NCBI RefSeq assembly: GCF_004363045.1
Contig: NZ_SNYJ01000010.1
Coordinates: forward strand, 62,001-126,000
Direction of reading: 5' to 3'
Length of the DNA: 64,000 nt
From: Aureibacillus halotolerans
Lineage (GTDB): Bacteria; Bacillota; Bacilli; Bacillales; DSM-28697
The translations under genes and the position numbers were made by a program. Of the stretch, positions 19,329 through 32,267 are shown piece after piece. The notes beneath the pieces were generated by a model. It saw only the letters and a list, made by a program, of their open reading frames with translations. It ran no database searches and was not told the DNA's origin. Each line of letters opens with the position of its first letter. Position 1 is the first letter of the stretch.

Positions 19329-19634
19329 TATAGAAAATATTTTCAGAAATTAACTTGTGCGAAACCAAGAACCATAACTCATCCTGAGTAAAATAAGATC
19401 TACGTTACCTGATGGGGCACTAGCGAGTAGCCTGAGTCCTGAACGAACTGAGCGAGAACACGTGGTGCATAGTATACGATGAGAATCGCACGCGTTTAAC
19501 CGCTTGACTATAACGCTCTTCATCACGTGATGCCCTTTAATGGCTTGCGTACAACGAGTAATCAATTTTCACCTTTTAGTGTACCATATTTTTTACGCTT
19601 TCTGATGGTACAGTAAGGTTTTTCTCACAAAACG

Positions 19635-19677
19635 AAAAAGCTGTCCCAGAAGCCTTTGCATGACTTCGAGACAGCCT
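19635..19677 (-). terminator. Rho-independent terminator of guaB
   Basis: On the minus strand AGGCTGTCTCGAAG pairs with CTTCTGGGACAGCT, followed by TTTTT. It starts 16 bp after the guaB stop. Confidence 0.88.
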
Positions 19678-19693
19678 GTTCAGTACGAACTAT

Positions 19694-21181
<1,488 letters not shown>

Positions 21182-21202
21182 TTACGTCCCAAGATTATTA
21201 GT

Positions 21203-21231
21203 AGCTTAACAATTGGTTAAACTACTGTCAA
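21203..21231 (-). promoter_or_regulatory. Candidate SigA promoter of guaB
   Basis: TTGACA (complement of 21226-21231), a 17-bp spacer and TAAGCT (complement of 21203-21208). The -35 is perfect and the -10 weak, about 40 bp before the coding start. Confidence 0.55.
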
Positions 21232-21298
21232 GAAGCTGTCTCAAGTTTAATTATTCTGTCAACCACGCGGTTTAGGAGGGGTTCTTATCCAATTTTTC

Positions 21299-22273
21299 AT
21301 GGCACCTTGGCAAGATGCTGTCCGATTTCAATCAGCGGCACACGCACAAAAATATTTATTTAAGCACTATGTGGAAAAAGGATTTCAAGAGCCACATAAG
21401 CTCAGCTACACAAATTGTTATCCATTTATGCACTACCTTGAGCATGGAAGAACGTATTATGAGCAAGCCGCCACCGCCCCAATGGCCATTCAGCCTAATC
21501 TGCTCTTTTACGGAATGGTTCAAATTCTAAAGGCTTGTTTGTTGACAGTGGACCCAGCCTTTCCCGGAACGACCGCCGTGATGGCCCATGGGCTTACAAC
21601 ACGAAAACGCAAAAAGCAGCAATACGAATTTTTAGATGATGAAGTTAAAGTTCAGAAAAACGGTTTGCTTCCACATTTTTCATCTCATTTATTTGGCTTT
21701 AAACAAAACGAAGGGGATAAATACCCGATGCTATACCTTCTCCAACGTATTCCAGAGCTACATGCGCTTTTTTCTACGATGAGAGGACGAGGCGCGCAGC
21801 TTCACTTAGATCCTGAAGGAAACGACGGCGGCGTTTTTTATCATTCTTCTTCCATGCTAGACCTCTTGCATATGACCGCACGGCGGTATGAAAGCTTTCT
21901 TCAGTCGTTTTTCGGCCAAGACATACGCGTAAAGGAATATGCCAGAGAACGTCTCCTCCATCTTTCAGGTGTTCCAAATCAGCATCCGATGACCTCTGCA
22001 CCGCTTCAATTTGATATGCGTCATGAACGCTGGAGCCTTCCTTGTCTTCGGCCACAATTCACACGCTTGCCTGAAGTCGTCGTTCACTACATGCTTCTGT
22101 ATAATTTGAGCATGATCGCTCGGTATGAAACAAGCTGGTGGATGGATGTGCTGCATTCCCATGCAGGCGAAGATTTTCCCTATATTAGTGAATTTCTTTA
22201 CATCACATCCATCAAAATGCCTATGTATTTGCTGACCTTTCTAAAAGAAAGGGAGGGAGGATCAGCAGAGTGA
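21299..22273 (+). CDS. yaaC: YaaC-family protein of unknown function
   Basis: 324 residues if started at the ATG at 21299. It resembles YaaC of B. subtilis in position (between guaB and gyrA, opposite strand) and in the pattern near the N-terminus (aqkYL..Y) and C-terminus (WWMDVLHSHAGEDFPYISEFLYITS, KMPMYLLTFL). No signal peptide, membrane helix or catalytic motif is recognisable and its function is unknown. The ribosome site AGGAGG (21274-21279) lies 19 nt before this ATG but 7 nt before an in-frame ATC at 21287, so the true start may be four codons earlier. Its 3' end overlaps the convergent HD-GYP gene by 12 bp. Confidence 0.82.
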   Translation: MAPWQDAVRFQSAAHAQKYLFKHYVEKGFQEPHKLSYTNCYPFMHYLEHGRTYYEQAATAPMAIQPNLLFYGMVQILKACLLTVDPAFPGTTAVMAHGLTTRKRKKQQYEFLDDEVKVQKNGLLPHFSSHLFGFKQNEGDKYPMLYLLQRIPELHALFSTMRGRGAQLHLDPEGNDGGVFYHSSSMLDLLHMTARRYESFLQSFFGQDIRVKEYARERLLHLSGVPNQHPMTSAPLQFDMRHERWSLPCLRPQFTRLPEVVVHYMLLYNLSMIARYETSWWMDVLHSHAGEDFPYISEFLYITSIKMPMYLLTFLKEREGGSAE

Positions 22274-23332
22274 TTGGATGCTAAGGTTCTCCTTTTGCTG
22301 CAATGGAATAATCTCGTCTGTTTCAACCATTCTGACAAGTGGCGTAAGCAACGTATGTTCATCAACGTAGATAATTTCCGCCACAGCGCCATTCGACAGA
22401 TGCACTTTCGTACCAATCGAAAAATCCATTAGCAGTTGCAGGAGTAACCTCACTGGCTGGGGATCGAGCGCGCCATACGTTTGGTCCATCATGCCTTTAA
22501 TCACATGAAATGGCGTGAGACCTTTTCTGTAGCTTCGATCACACGTAAGCGCATGATAAACATCCGCTACAGCGACAATTTTTCCATACGGATGCAGCTG
22601 GGTGGTCTCCAACTGTAGGGGATACCCCGAGCCATCTATACGTTCATGATGCTGAAACGCCCCTAGTCGTATCCCCTCATTCATCGATTCATCCTGCCGC
22701 AACAAGTGATAGCTAATGATAGGATGATTGTGAATGGCGTCTCTTTCTTGAGCGAGTAGACCACTGGTTTTCTCTAGCAAGGATGGTGGCATTTTAGCCA
22801 TCCCAATATCCGCAAGCAGCCCTGCCATGCCGATGTCTTCGTAATCTTGTTTTTTATACCCCATCTTGAACGCCAAATAGGCCGAGAGCATAGCGACAGA
22901 CACCGCATGATTCGGTAAATAAAGCGTCGGCTTGTCTAAAAAACGACTGCTAAACAAAAGCTCCTTAGGTTGACGAACTCCTTCATTTAAGCATTTTGTT
23001 AGCCATGGCCGCACGCTTTGAATATTTAGTGTTTTGCCATTTTGAAATCCGTAAAAAAGCTGCTGAAATTTCCGTACAGAGTCATAATAGAGCTTTTCAA
23101 ATAAGGTTTGCTTTACCCGACTCTTTTTCTTCTTTTGTTCCATTGGCGTAAACACCGTGCCATCCTCTTTGTATTGTGACACGTCAATTTCCTGTATTAG
23201 AAAAACTTCAAGCATCTCAATATCTCTTGAAGTTAGCACTGTCCCATTTTTTACGAGCAAATGAGGTGTGACCGATCGCACATCGCCTGAAGACACACAC
23301 CCTTCTTGCAGCTGAGAAATAGAAACCTTCAT
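22262..23332 (-). CDS. HD-GYP domain protein with altered HD motif
   Basis: About 356 residues from the ATG at 23332 (MKVSISQLQEGC). HD-GYP proteins hydrolyse cyclic di-GMP. The C-terminal domain keeps the first His (PNHAVSVAML), the HPIISYHLL helix and HHERIDGSGYP, which is the HHE/GYP signature. The central HD pair, however, reads LLADIGMAK, with Ala in place of the metal-binding His. This suggests weakened, altered or lost phosphodiesterase activity, perhaps a binding role. A short C-terminal beta-rich tail (GTKVHLSNGAVAEIIYVD) follows. No receiver domain is present, so the input is probably through the N-terminal 130 residues. It overlaps the yaaC 3' end. Confidence 0.85.
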   Translation of the reverse strand: MKVSISQLQEGCVSSGDVRSVTPHLLVKNGTVLTSRDIEMLEVFLIQEIDVSQYKEDGTVFTPMEQKKKKSRVKQTLFEKLYYDSVRKFQQLFYGFQNGKTLNIQSVRPWLTKCLNEGVRQPKELLFSSRFLDKPTLYLPNHAVSVAMLSAYLAFKMGYKKQDYEDIGMAGLLADIGMAKMPPSLLEKTSGLLAQERDAIHNHPIISYHLLRQDESMNEGIRLGAFQHHERIDGSGYPLQLETTQLHPYGKIVAVADVYHALTCDRSYRKGLTPFHVIKGMMDQTYGALDPQPVRLLLQLLMDFSIGTKVHLSNGAVAEIIYVDEHTLLTPLVRMVETDEIIPLQQKENLSIQSLC

Positions 23333-23581
23333 CAGTTCGCACCCCACACATGACTTTTTACTTATATCTTATGATAAATTCAGGAAGAATAAAAGCGTTA
23401 TCACGCTTAAATTACAAATAAATAAACCTTAAGACTCATTTTTTGCAAAAAATATAAATTTTTCATAAGTAATTTCGTCCTATGTTCGCGGAATAGGGTT
23501 AAAAGCTAAACTAACCATACTGATATTGACATTAGGTCATACGTTCGGTCACAAACGTTCCAATTAATGTCTAATGTTCTT

Positions 23582-23689
23582 CGACCGCTCCGGCAAAATA
23601 CTTCGCTTTCACCCTAAAGGGCACAAGTGCAACATCGATTCGAAAGGACCTCATCGTGTTTTCTTTGCCGCTGGAGTCTCGCTAGTGGC
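23582..23689 (-). repeat. Dispersed intergenic repeat, short form, full-length copy
   Basis: On the minus strand it starts GAGACTCCAGCGGCAAAG, passes ATGAGGTCCTTTCGAATCG and TGCCCTTTAGGGTGAAAG, and ends GCGAAGTATTTTGCCGG then AGCGGTCGA. It is about 100 bp. Its two ends are the same as those of the long form, which shows the two forms belong to one family. Confidence 0.85.
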
Positions 23690-24189
23690 TGCTTTTGATT
23701 CTTTTTTTTTGCTCAGGCATGGCTTATAAAAAATTATGAAATTCACTCATACTCATCCCAGCTAATTTCAAGTATTTAGCCTTTGAAATGAAGCTTCATT
23801 TCTTTTGGAGGTGTAAGTCAGTGATTGTTGGTATCTTCACTTTACTAAACAAGTCTGGTGTTTTTCTCTATTAGCTTTATCATCCGTTAGGTGTTTACCT
23901 CAAACGCTTAAATAAGCATGTTGTCTATGCGTTCTTGTGTTTCATGGTCGACCTGCGCTTCATTCGTTTTTTTGAACCTGATTCTCTCATCCGACAGGTC
24001 GAACAGGAAATTGCAAAAACAGCAAAATCTAACGCTACATCAATCCTGCGAAGCAGATGATTCTCGGCACCAGGTGATATGATTCTGCATAAAACGATGC
24101 GCTTACTTATCTTGTTTGCTATAGCAACAGGTGACAACTCACTTTTCGTTTTTCTAAATTATACGAGACCAATAAAAATAAAAACAATT

Positions 24190-24332
24190 TACGCAGAAAC
24201 AAACATCAGCGTAGTCAAATACGTAGACTCCAGCGGGAACAGCGCGAGCTGAAGATCCCGCAGGAAAGCTTGCTTTCCGAGGAAGCTGAAGCCGTGCCCG
24301 CGGAAAGCGAAGTATTTTGACGAAGCGGTCGA
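24190..24332 (+). repeat. Dispersed intergenic repeat, long form, full-length copy
   Basis: ACGCAGAAACAAACATCAGC leads into GACTCCAGCGGGAACAG. An imperfectly palindromic core follows (GCAGGAAAGCTTGCTTTCC), then GTGCCCGCGGAAAGCGAAG and TATTTTGACGAAGCGGTCG. Matching copies in reverse orientation lie at about 18832-18976 and 34305-34443. Confidence 0.85.
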
Positions 24333-24371
24333 ATTAATCATGTCTCTGCCTCTACAGTTGTTTATATACAC

Positions 24372-24410
24372 AAAAAGCTACCCTCAAGTCTTTACGACCT
24401 AAGGGCAGCT
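24372..24410 (-). terminator. Rho-independent terminator of gyrA
   Basis: On the minus strand AGCTGCCCTTAGGTC pairs with GACTTGAGGGTAGCT, followed by TTTTTG. It lies a few bases after the gyrA stop and marks the end of the dnaA-gyrA gene string. Confidence 0.88.
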
Positions 24411-24418
24411 CTTGCGTA

Positions 24419-27019
24419 TTATTCGTCTGTCTCTGGATCTTCATTTGTATCTGTTTCAGTTTCTATTGTGTCTGTATCTGAATCTTTATCTGCATCTGGC
24501 GCATCCTCAACCACATCCGTCTCAGTGTTCTCTGCTACTTCTGCGTCGCGCTCTTCGTCAGGAATCTCGTTCTCTTCTTCAGAGCCATCTGTGTCTTCTT
24601 TCACTTTTGCCACAGTAGCTACTTTTTCATCCTCAGACAAGCGAATCAGACGTACACCTTGAGTGTTTCGTCCCATTGTTGAGATGCCATCGACGGCCAT
24701 TCGGATCAGTACACCTGCTGCGGTCATTAACAGAAGGTCTTCTTCGCCATCAACGGTTTTTATGGCCATGACTGTCCCATTTTTGTCGGTGATGTTACAC
24801 GTTCGCAGACCTTTTCCGCCTCTGCTTTGTGTCCGATACTCCTCTGCTGGTGTCCGTTTGCCATACCCTTTTTCGGTGACAATCAACACATCGGATCCTT
24901 CATCGAGAATTTCCATTCCGACGACGCCATCTTGTTTCGAGAGTGTGATCGCTCTTACACCAGTGGCCGTACGACCCATGGAACGCACATCGGTTTCATG
25001 AAAACGAATCATCATGCCCTGCTTCGTCCCAATGACAATGTTTTGCTCGCCATCCGTCATGCGGACGTCAATCAACTCATCCTCCTCACGTAGAGAAAGA
25101 GCGATTAAGCCGCCTTTGCGAATATTTGCGAACGCCGATAATGGCGAACGTTTGGCAATCCCACTCTTTGTTGTAAAGAACAGGAACCAGTCATCCACAA
25201 ATTCGTCGACGGGAATAATGGCATTCACCCATTCATCTTTTTCAATATCTAAGAGATTAATGAGTGGCAACCCTTTCGCTGTCCGGCTATATTCAGGAAT
25301 TTCATAGCCTTTCGCACGATACACTTTGCCCTTGTTTGTAAAGAATAAGATCGTCGAATGCGAAGACGTCGTTATGAGATGCTTTATAAAGTCATTTTCA
25401 TTCGTATTCATTCCTTGAATACCGCGCCCGCCACGTCTTTGGTTCTTATACGTCGACAATGGCAGTCGTTTAATATAGCCGTTATGTGTAAGTGACACAA
25501 TGATCTGGCTGCGTGGAATTAAGTCCTCGTCCTCAATCATGTCAAAGCCGGCAGCCGCAATTTCAGTGCGACGTTCATCATAGAACCGTTCTTTGATCTC
25601 TAACAGCTCTTCACGGATAATTTCGAGCACTTTTTCTTCATCTGCCAAAATAGCCTTCAATTCAGCGATTAAAGTAAGGAGTTCGTTATACTCCTGCTCA
25701 ATTTTTTCACGCTCTAATCCAGTCAATCGTTGCAAACGCATGTCCAAAATGGCCTGTGCCTGCTTTTCTGAAAGCCCAAACCGTTCGATCAACCCATTGC
25801 GAGCGATATCCGTCGTCTGAGACCCACGGATTAAGGCAATGACTTCATCAAGATGATCAAGTGCAATACGCAACCCCTCGAGGATATGAGCCCGTGCCTC
25901 TGCTTTACGAAGCTCATAAGCCGTACGCCTGCGGATCACGACTTTTTGGTGCTCAAGATAATGATACAAGCACTGTTTTAAAGTCAACACCTTAGGGTAG
26001 CCATCCACAAGCGCTAGCATATTAATCCCAAAGCTTGATTGTAGTGCCGTGTGCTTGTAAAGGTTGTTCAAGAGCACGTTGGCATTCGCATCACGACGCA
26101 CCTCAATGACAATACGCATGCCTTCACGGTCGGATTCATCACGCAAATCAGAAATGCCATCGATTCGTTTTTCACGAACAAGTTCGGCCATCTTTTCGAT
26201 AAGACGGGCCTTGTTCACCTGGTAAGGAAGCTCTGTGACAATGATCGTCGCTTTCCCGTTCGAGCTTTCTTCAATTTCGGCCTTTGCTCGAATTAAAATA
26301 GAACCTCGTCCTGTTTCATACGCCTTCCGAATGCCTGTACGTCCCAAAATGATCCCTGCTGTTGGGAAGTCTGGTCCTGGGATAATCTCCATCAGTTCAG
26401 CGATTGTAATATCAGGATCTTTGCTTAACGCAAGCACGCCATCCACGAGCTCTCCTAAATGGTGTGGCGGAATATTTGTCGCCATGCCGACAGCAATTCC
26501 AGCAGCCCCATTTAGGAGCAGTCCTGGGATACGTGACGGTAGCACGACTGGTTCGCGTTCAGAGCCATCGTAGTTGTCCTGATAATCGATGGTGTCCTTG
26601 TTGATGTCACGGACCATTTCCATCGCAATCTTTGACATTCTTGACTCTGTATAACGCATTGCCGCAGCGCTATCGCCATCGACTGAACCAAAGTTGCCGT
26701 GGCCATCAACGAGCATATAACGAAAGTTAAAGTCCTGTGCCATCCGAACCATCGTTTCATAGACAGCTGAATCGCCATGAGGATGATACTTCCCGATGAC
26801 ATCGCCGACAATACGCGCTGATTTCTTGTAGGCCTTGTCAGCTGTCATCCCCATATCATTCATCGCATACAAAATCCGGCGGTGTACCGGCTTCATCCCA
26901 TCCCGTACGTCAGGTAATGCGCGGGAGACGATAACGCTCATCGCATAATCCATAAAGGATTCGCGCATTTCCTTGCTTATGTTAATTTCTTTTACATTGG
27001 ATCGTTCTTGATCGGCCAT
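24419..27019 (-). CDS. gyrA: DNA gyrase subunit A
   Basis: 866 residues. It is the breakage-reunion subunit that introduces negative supercoils with GyrB. The winged-helix/tower region includes the quinolone-determining segment ([13 protein letters not shown]) and the active Tyr in [13 protein letters not shown]. The C-terminal beta-pinwheel includes the GyrA box QRRGGRG. The last roughly 60 residues form a very acidic Glu/Asp/Thr tail, making the protein about 45 residues longer than B. subtilis GyrA. GAAGGAG precedes the ATG at 27019. It follows gyrB by 56 bp. Confidence 0.97.
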   Translation of the reverse strand: MADQERSNVKEINISKEMRESFMDYAMSVIVSRALPDVRDGMKPVHRRILYAMNDMGMTADKAYKKSARIVGDVIGKYHPHGDSAVYETMVRMAQDFNFRYMLVDGHGNFGSVDGDSAAAMRYTESRMSKIAMEMVRDINKDTIDYQDNYDGSEREPVVLPSRIPGLLLNGAAGIAVGMATNIPPHHLGELVDGVLALSKDPDITIAELMEIIPGPDFPTAGIILGRTGIRKAYETGRGSILIRAKAEIEESSNGKATIIVTELPYQVNKARLIEKMAELVREKRIDGISDLRDESDREGMRIVIEVRRDANANVLLNNLYKHTALQSSFGINMLALVDGYPKVLTLKQCLYHYLEHQKVVIRRRTAYELRKAEARAHILEGLRIALDHLDEVIALIRGSQTTDIARNGLIERFGLSEKQAQAILDMRLQRLTGLEREKIEQEYNELLTLIAELKAILADEEKVLEIIREELLEIKERFYDERRTEIAAAGFDMIEDEDLIPRSQIIVSLTHNGYIKRLPLSTYKNQRRGGRGIQGMNTNENDFIKHLITTSSHSTILFFTNKGKVYRAKGYEIPEYSRTAKGLPLINLLDIEKDEWVNAIIPVDEFVDDWFLFFTTKSGIAKRSPLSAFANIRKGGLIALSLREEDELIDVRMTDGEQNIVIGTKQGMMIRFHETDVRSMGRTATGVRAITLSKQDGVVGMEILDEGSDVLIVTEKGYGKRTPAEEYRTQSRGGKGLRTCNITDKNGTVMAIKTVDGEEDLLLMTAAGVLIRMAVDGISTMGRNTQGVRLIRLSEDEKVATVAKVKEDTDGSEEENEIPDEERDAEVAENTETDVVEDAPDADKDSDTDTIETETDTNEDPETDE

Positions 27020-27075
27020 GAGAATAACTCCTTCTTTGGAACGCCAGACTCTAGCGGTGAGTGCAAGCGACTAGT

Positions 27076-29049
<1,974 letters not shown>

Positions 29050-29063
29050 CTAAAGCTAATCGC

Positions 29064-29345
29064 TTACTCGCCTTGATCGTCAGCGATTAGCTGAGAGTCA
29101 AGGTCTTGAATCATATCGGCACGTTTTTTTAATGTCACCGAGGATAACGGTGAGAAATAAACAGCCTCTTTCATCACCACAATGGATTTCGTCATCCCTT
29201 CTGCAAGGTCAAACACAAGACGATCCTTTTGTGTTTCGTTGATAAATTCCTGTGTAATTAGTGATGAATCAAGCAGGACGCGATCAAGGATAGCGACCAC
29301 ATCTTCAGATCGGACGACCACATCTTCTCCAATATGGATAAACAC
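29064..29345 (-). CDS. remB: Extracellular matrix regulatory protein RemB (YaaB, DUF370)
   Basis: 93 residues, starting at a GTG (MFIHIGEDVVVRSEDVVAIL). The DUF370 family includes RemA and RemB, small DNA-binding proteins that activate biofilm-matrix genes in B. subtilis. The protein matches YaaB in size, sequence style and location between recF and gyrB. The GAGGTGATC ribosome site overlaps the recF stop, indicating coupling within the dnaA-gyrA gene string. Confidence 0.9.
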   Translation of the reverse strand: MFIHIGEDVVVRSEDVVAILDRVLLDSSLITQEFINETQKDRLVFDLAEGMTKSIVVMKEAVYFSPLSSVTLKKRADMIQDLDSQLIADDQGE

Positions 29346-29354
29346 CCTCTCTGA

Positions 29355-30470
29355 TCACCTCGTTTTCGTAATGTCGCCATGGCGAACAGAAAACATCGCT
29401 GCCTTCTGAATCGTATCGTGCTCTATGCCATCCACGTTCGTCGTGGTCACAAAGGTTTGTACTTTTCCCTGGATCGTGTTCAGCAAATGTGTTTGTCGAG
29501 AATTGTCTAATTCGGACAGCACATCATCCAACAGCAAAACTGGGTATTCCCCGACCTCGTGCCGAATGAGCTCCAACTCAGCAAGTTTGAGTGATAAAGC
29601 GGTCGTTCGCTGCTGCCCTTGCGATCCATAGGTTTGCACTTCTTTTTCATTCACATAAAAAAGCAAATCGTCTCGGTGCGGTCCAATCAATGTTGAGCCC
29701 CGCTCGATTTCCTTCTCTCTAATGGCTTGAAATTTTTCTAAGTATTTTTTTACCAGTGTCGACAAATCTTCGTTTGCTGATACGTCAAGTGATGGTTTAT
29801 ATGCCACTCGCAATGCTTCATGCTGCTCCGTAATGCCGGCATGGATTGGCGCCGCCCATTGCTGAAGCAGCGCTAAGAAGGAAAAACGTTTGGATGTCAG
29901 TGTCGCGGCTGTATCTGCAAGCTGCTCCGTCAACACATCAAGCATCACAGGATCCTGCTTTTTCCGCTGCATGTTTTTTAATAGCTGATTTCGTTGCTTT
30001 AGCACCTTGACGTAAGTAGACAGGTGATGCATATACATAGGGCTGACCTGACCAATTTCCATATCTAAAAATCGTCGGCGAACTTGAGGACTCCCTTTCA
30101 CAAGATGCAAATCCTCTGGTGCAAACATGACGACATTCAATGCGCCAAGATACATGCTCAGCTTTTTTTGTTCAAGCTGGTTCAGGCGAGCCTTCTTCCC
30201 CTGCTCTGAAATAACAAGCCGCATCGAAAGGGAAGAATTCTTTTTTACAATATCCCCTTCTATTTTAGCATAAGTCTCGTCCCATTTAATTAATTCTTTA
30301 TCTCTTGGTGTCCGGTGTGATTTTGCCATCCCAAGAACATAAGCGGCTTCCATCACATTCGTTTTGCCCTGTGCATTTTGTCCAAGCAAAACGTTTACCT
30401 CAGGACTAAATTCAATGTCTGCACGGGCTATATTGCGATAGTTCGTCAGCTTTAAATGTTGAATGTGCAC
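29355..30470 (-). CDS. recF: DNA replication and repair protein RecF
   Basis: 371 residues, start GTG at 30470 after GGGAGGG. It is an SMC-like ATPase that loads RecA with RecO/RecR at gapped DNA. The Walker A motif is GQNAQGKTN at residues 30-38, the ABC signature is [18 protein letters not shown], and Walker B is [13 protein letters not shown]. Its place after yaaA is the conserved origin order, with a 13-bp gap suggesting shared translation. Confidence 0.96.
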   Translation of the reverse strand: MHIQHLKLTNYRNIARADIEFSPEVNVLLGQNAQGKTNVMEAAYVLGMAKSHRTPRDKELIKWDETYAKIEGDIVKKNSSLSMRLVISEQGKKARLNQLEQKKLSMYLGALNVVMFAPEDLHLVKGSPQVRRRFLDMEIGQVSPMYMHHLSTYVKVLKQRNQLLKNMQRKKQDPVMLDVLTEQLADTAATLTSKRFSFLALLQQWAAPIHAGITEQHEALRVAYKPSLDVSANEDLSTLVKKYLEKFQAIREKEIERGSTLIGPHRDDLLFYVNEKEVQTYGSQGQQRTTALSLKLAELELIRHEVGEYPVLLLDDVLSELDNSRQTHLLNTIQGKVQTFVTTTNVDGIEHDTIQKAAMFSVRHGDITKTR

Positions 30471-30483
30471 ATGTCGCCCTCCC

Positions 30484-30705
30484 TCAACGAGAGCTGATCA
30501 AGTAGGTGCCGCCTTCTGGCAAGGTCAACTGATCCCCTGGATATAATTTTCGTCCACGGCGCTCATCCACTTCTCCATTGACCAATACCGTATATTCGCT
30601 CAAATACATCTTTGCCATGCCACCGGTGCTAATTTCACCAGTCAACTGAAGTGCTTGTTGCAACGTGATATAAGGCGTGTCAATCACAATTTCCTCATTT
30701 TTCAT
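30484..30705 (-). CDS. yaaA: S4-domain RNA-binding protein YaaA
   Basis: 73 residues. Its S4-type fold reads [46 protein letters not shown], and it is the usual small S4 protein between dnaN and recF. In B. subtilis YaaA (RlbA) is linked to 50S ribosome assembly. The start is the ATG at 30705 with a weak GCGGAA ribosome site. Confidence 0.92.
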   Translation of the reverse strand: MKNEEIVIDTPYITLQQALQLTGEISTGGMAKMYLSEYTVLVNGEVDERRGRKLYPGDQLTLPEGGTYLISSR

Positions 30706-30771
30706 TCGTTCCGCTCACTTTCTGTCAGAGTAAGACATCGTCTCCCTATTGTACTAAAAAAACGTCCAATA

Positions 30772-30811
30772 GAAAAGAACACCGGACAGGGCTCCTTGCC
30801 TGAACGGTGTT
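30772..30811 (-). terminator. Terminator/attenuator after dnaN
   Basis: On the minus strand AACACCGTTCAGGC pairs with GCCCTGTCCGGTGTT, followed by CTTTT. It lies 18 bp after dnaN and before yaaA, so part of the dnaA-dnaN message should end here. Confidence 0.7.
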
Positions 30812-30828
30812 GGTGTTTTGTTTTGCAC

Positions 30829-31968
30829 TTAGTGTGTTCGCACAGGAACAATCAAATACAAAATCCGTGCGTCATCGATGCCTTTGATTATGAATGGTCT
30901 CATCGCCCCAGTAAAGCTAATTCGAATGTCAGGACTTTCAATGGCTCGGAGTGCATCCATCATAAATTTCGCAGAAAAGGAGATTTTTAAAGACTCCCCT
31001 TCAATTCCTTTTACAGCCACATTTTCGTAGACCTTACCAATTTCAGGGGAATTGGATGAAATCTCGACATCAGCCTCTCCCTCATTGACCGATAGTTTGA
31101 CGACGTTATTACGGTCCTCTTTCGCAAGCAATGATGCTCTATCAATCGCCTGTAAGAACTCTTTTGTTTTGACTTCAAAGCTTGTTTTGCTTGAATCAGC
31201 AATCAGCTTGGACGTATCGGGATATGCTCCTTCTAGCAGTCTCGAAAAGAACAACAATCTTGGCGTTCTGAACAACACCTGTCGCTCAGTTAATACAACA
31301 TCAACGCTACTATTTGTATCATCCAAAATTTTACTCAATTCACTTAAACTCTTTCCTGGTATAACGATACTCCGCTTCTCTCCGTCGCCACCTTCAATGT
31401 TCACCTCGCGCAATGCAAGCCGATGGCTATCTGTTGCAGTACAGATGAGTTCACCCGCTTCGATCGTCCAGTTTACACCTGTCAAGATCGGACGGGTCTC
31501 TGACGTTGAAATGGAGAATGCAGTTTGTTTGATCATCGTTTTTAATAAATCGATAGGCATTTGATACACATTTTCTTCTTCAATCGACGGCAGTTGAGGA
31601 TATTCTTCAGGGTCCATACCATTCAGATTGAATTTGGCATTGCCAGATGTAATTTGTGTGTTTAAATGATCGAGCACTTGAATCGTTACTGTTGAATTTG
31701 GCAGTTTTTTAACAATCTCTCCAAAAAAGCGCGCCTGCAACACGATACTTCCCTCTTCAATTACCTCAACGAATTGCTGATCCTCTTCAGTCAGAGGCAC
31801 CGAGGCTTCAATGGTTACATCCGAATCGCTGCCAATAAACGAGGCGCCTTCGTCCGTCACGGTCACTTTAATCCCGGTTAATACAGGAATTGTTGTTCTT
31901 GGAGAGACGGCTTTAAGTACATCTTGTACAGCTTCGATCAGCTTATCTCTTTGAATGGAAAAATGCAT
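30829..31968 (-). CDS. dnaN: DNA polymerase III beta subunit (sliding clamp)
   Basis: 379 residues, family length. It forms the dimeric ring that tethers PolC/DnaE to DNA. Three clamp domains are recognisable, with conserved patterns such as PVLTGIKV, TRPILTGVNW, TDSHRLALR and the C-terminal MRPFIIKG...LYLIVPVRTH that forms the partner-binding cleft. AGGGGGAAC precedes the ATG at 31968. It is separated from dnaA by the oriC unwinding region. Confidence 0.97.
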   Translation of the reverse strand: MHFSIQRDKLIEAVQDVLKAVSPRTTIPVLTGIKVTVTDEGASFIGSDSDVTIEASVPLTEEDQQFVEVIEEGSIVLQARFFGEIVKKLPNSTVTIQVLDHLNTQITSGNAKFNLNGMDPEEYPQLPSIEEENVYQMPIDLLKTMIKQTAFSISTSETRPILTGVNWTIEAGELICTATDSHRLALREVNIEGGDGEKRSIVIPGKSLSELSKILDDTNSSVDVVLTERQVLFRTPRLLFFSRLLEGAYPDTSKLIADSSKTSFEVKTKEFLQAIDRASLLAKEDRNNVVKLSVNEGEADVEISSNSPEIGKVYENVAVKGIEGESLKISFSAKFMMDALRAIESPDIRISFTGAMRPFIIKGIDDARILYLIVPVRTH

Positions 31969-32104
31969 GATTGTTCCCCCTGTTATAAAGCGCTAAAGTT
32001 TGGTTGCCAGAACGAATGCTCTGCTCTTCTGAATGCCTTTTACTCTTTTAAAATCGCCTTTTCATTTTGCTGTAATGAGTTTTAAAAGAATCATTTTCTG
32101 CGCG

Positions 32105-32257
32105 ACTATATATTGATTATAAGAATAAAAAAAGTAGTAGTACTCGTAGTAGGGCTTGTGGAATTGTGGATAAGACCAAAAACTTGTTGGCGTTCTAGTT
32201 GTTCACATGTGGATAGCGTGTGTATAACTGCGTGCAGCTTGTCCACATTTACCCACA
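32105..32257. other. oriC: oriC unwinding region: DnaA boxes, DnaA-trios and AT-rich element
   Basis: Read on the minus strand the order is TTATCCACA (complement of 32165-32173), abutting AATTCCACA (32157-32165), GCCC, a run of TAC/TAG-type trinucleotides (32134-32152), then AT-rich DNA (32105-32133). This is the basal unwinding layout known from B. subtilis. Further boxes lie at 32208-32216 (one mismatch), 32219-32227 (TTATACACA), 32239-32247 (TTGTCCACA) and 32249-32257 (TTACCCACA). Confidence 0.88.
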
Positions 32258-32267
32258 GGTTAATAGA

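Larger units (their letters stand above)
23333..24371. other. Gene-free region between the HD-GYP gene and gyrA
   Basis: About 1 kb with AT-rich DNA (23390-23480) and two repeat copies listed separately. B. subtilis carries an rRNA operon (rrnO) between gyrA and yaaC/guaB; none is visible here. Short frames around 23925-24140 have no ribosome site or family resemblance. Confidence 0.7.

Noticed and set aside
19515-19535. ATCACGTGAT palindrome as a parS site
   Set aside because: It shares only the central CACGTG with parS; the flanks (GTTTC/GAAAC) are absent.
19350-19565. 71-codon minus-strand frame in the guaB-dacA gap
   Set aside because: No ribosome site, no recognisable domain and located in repeat-rich DNA; composition looks noncoding.
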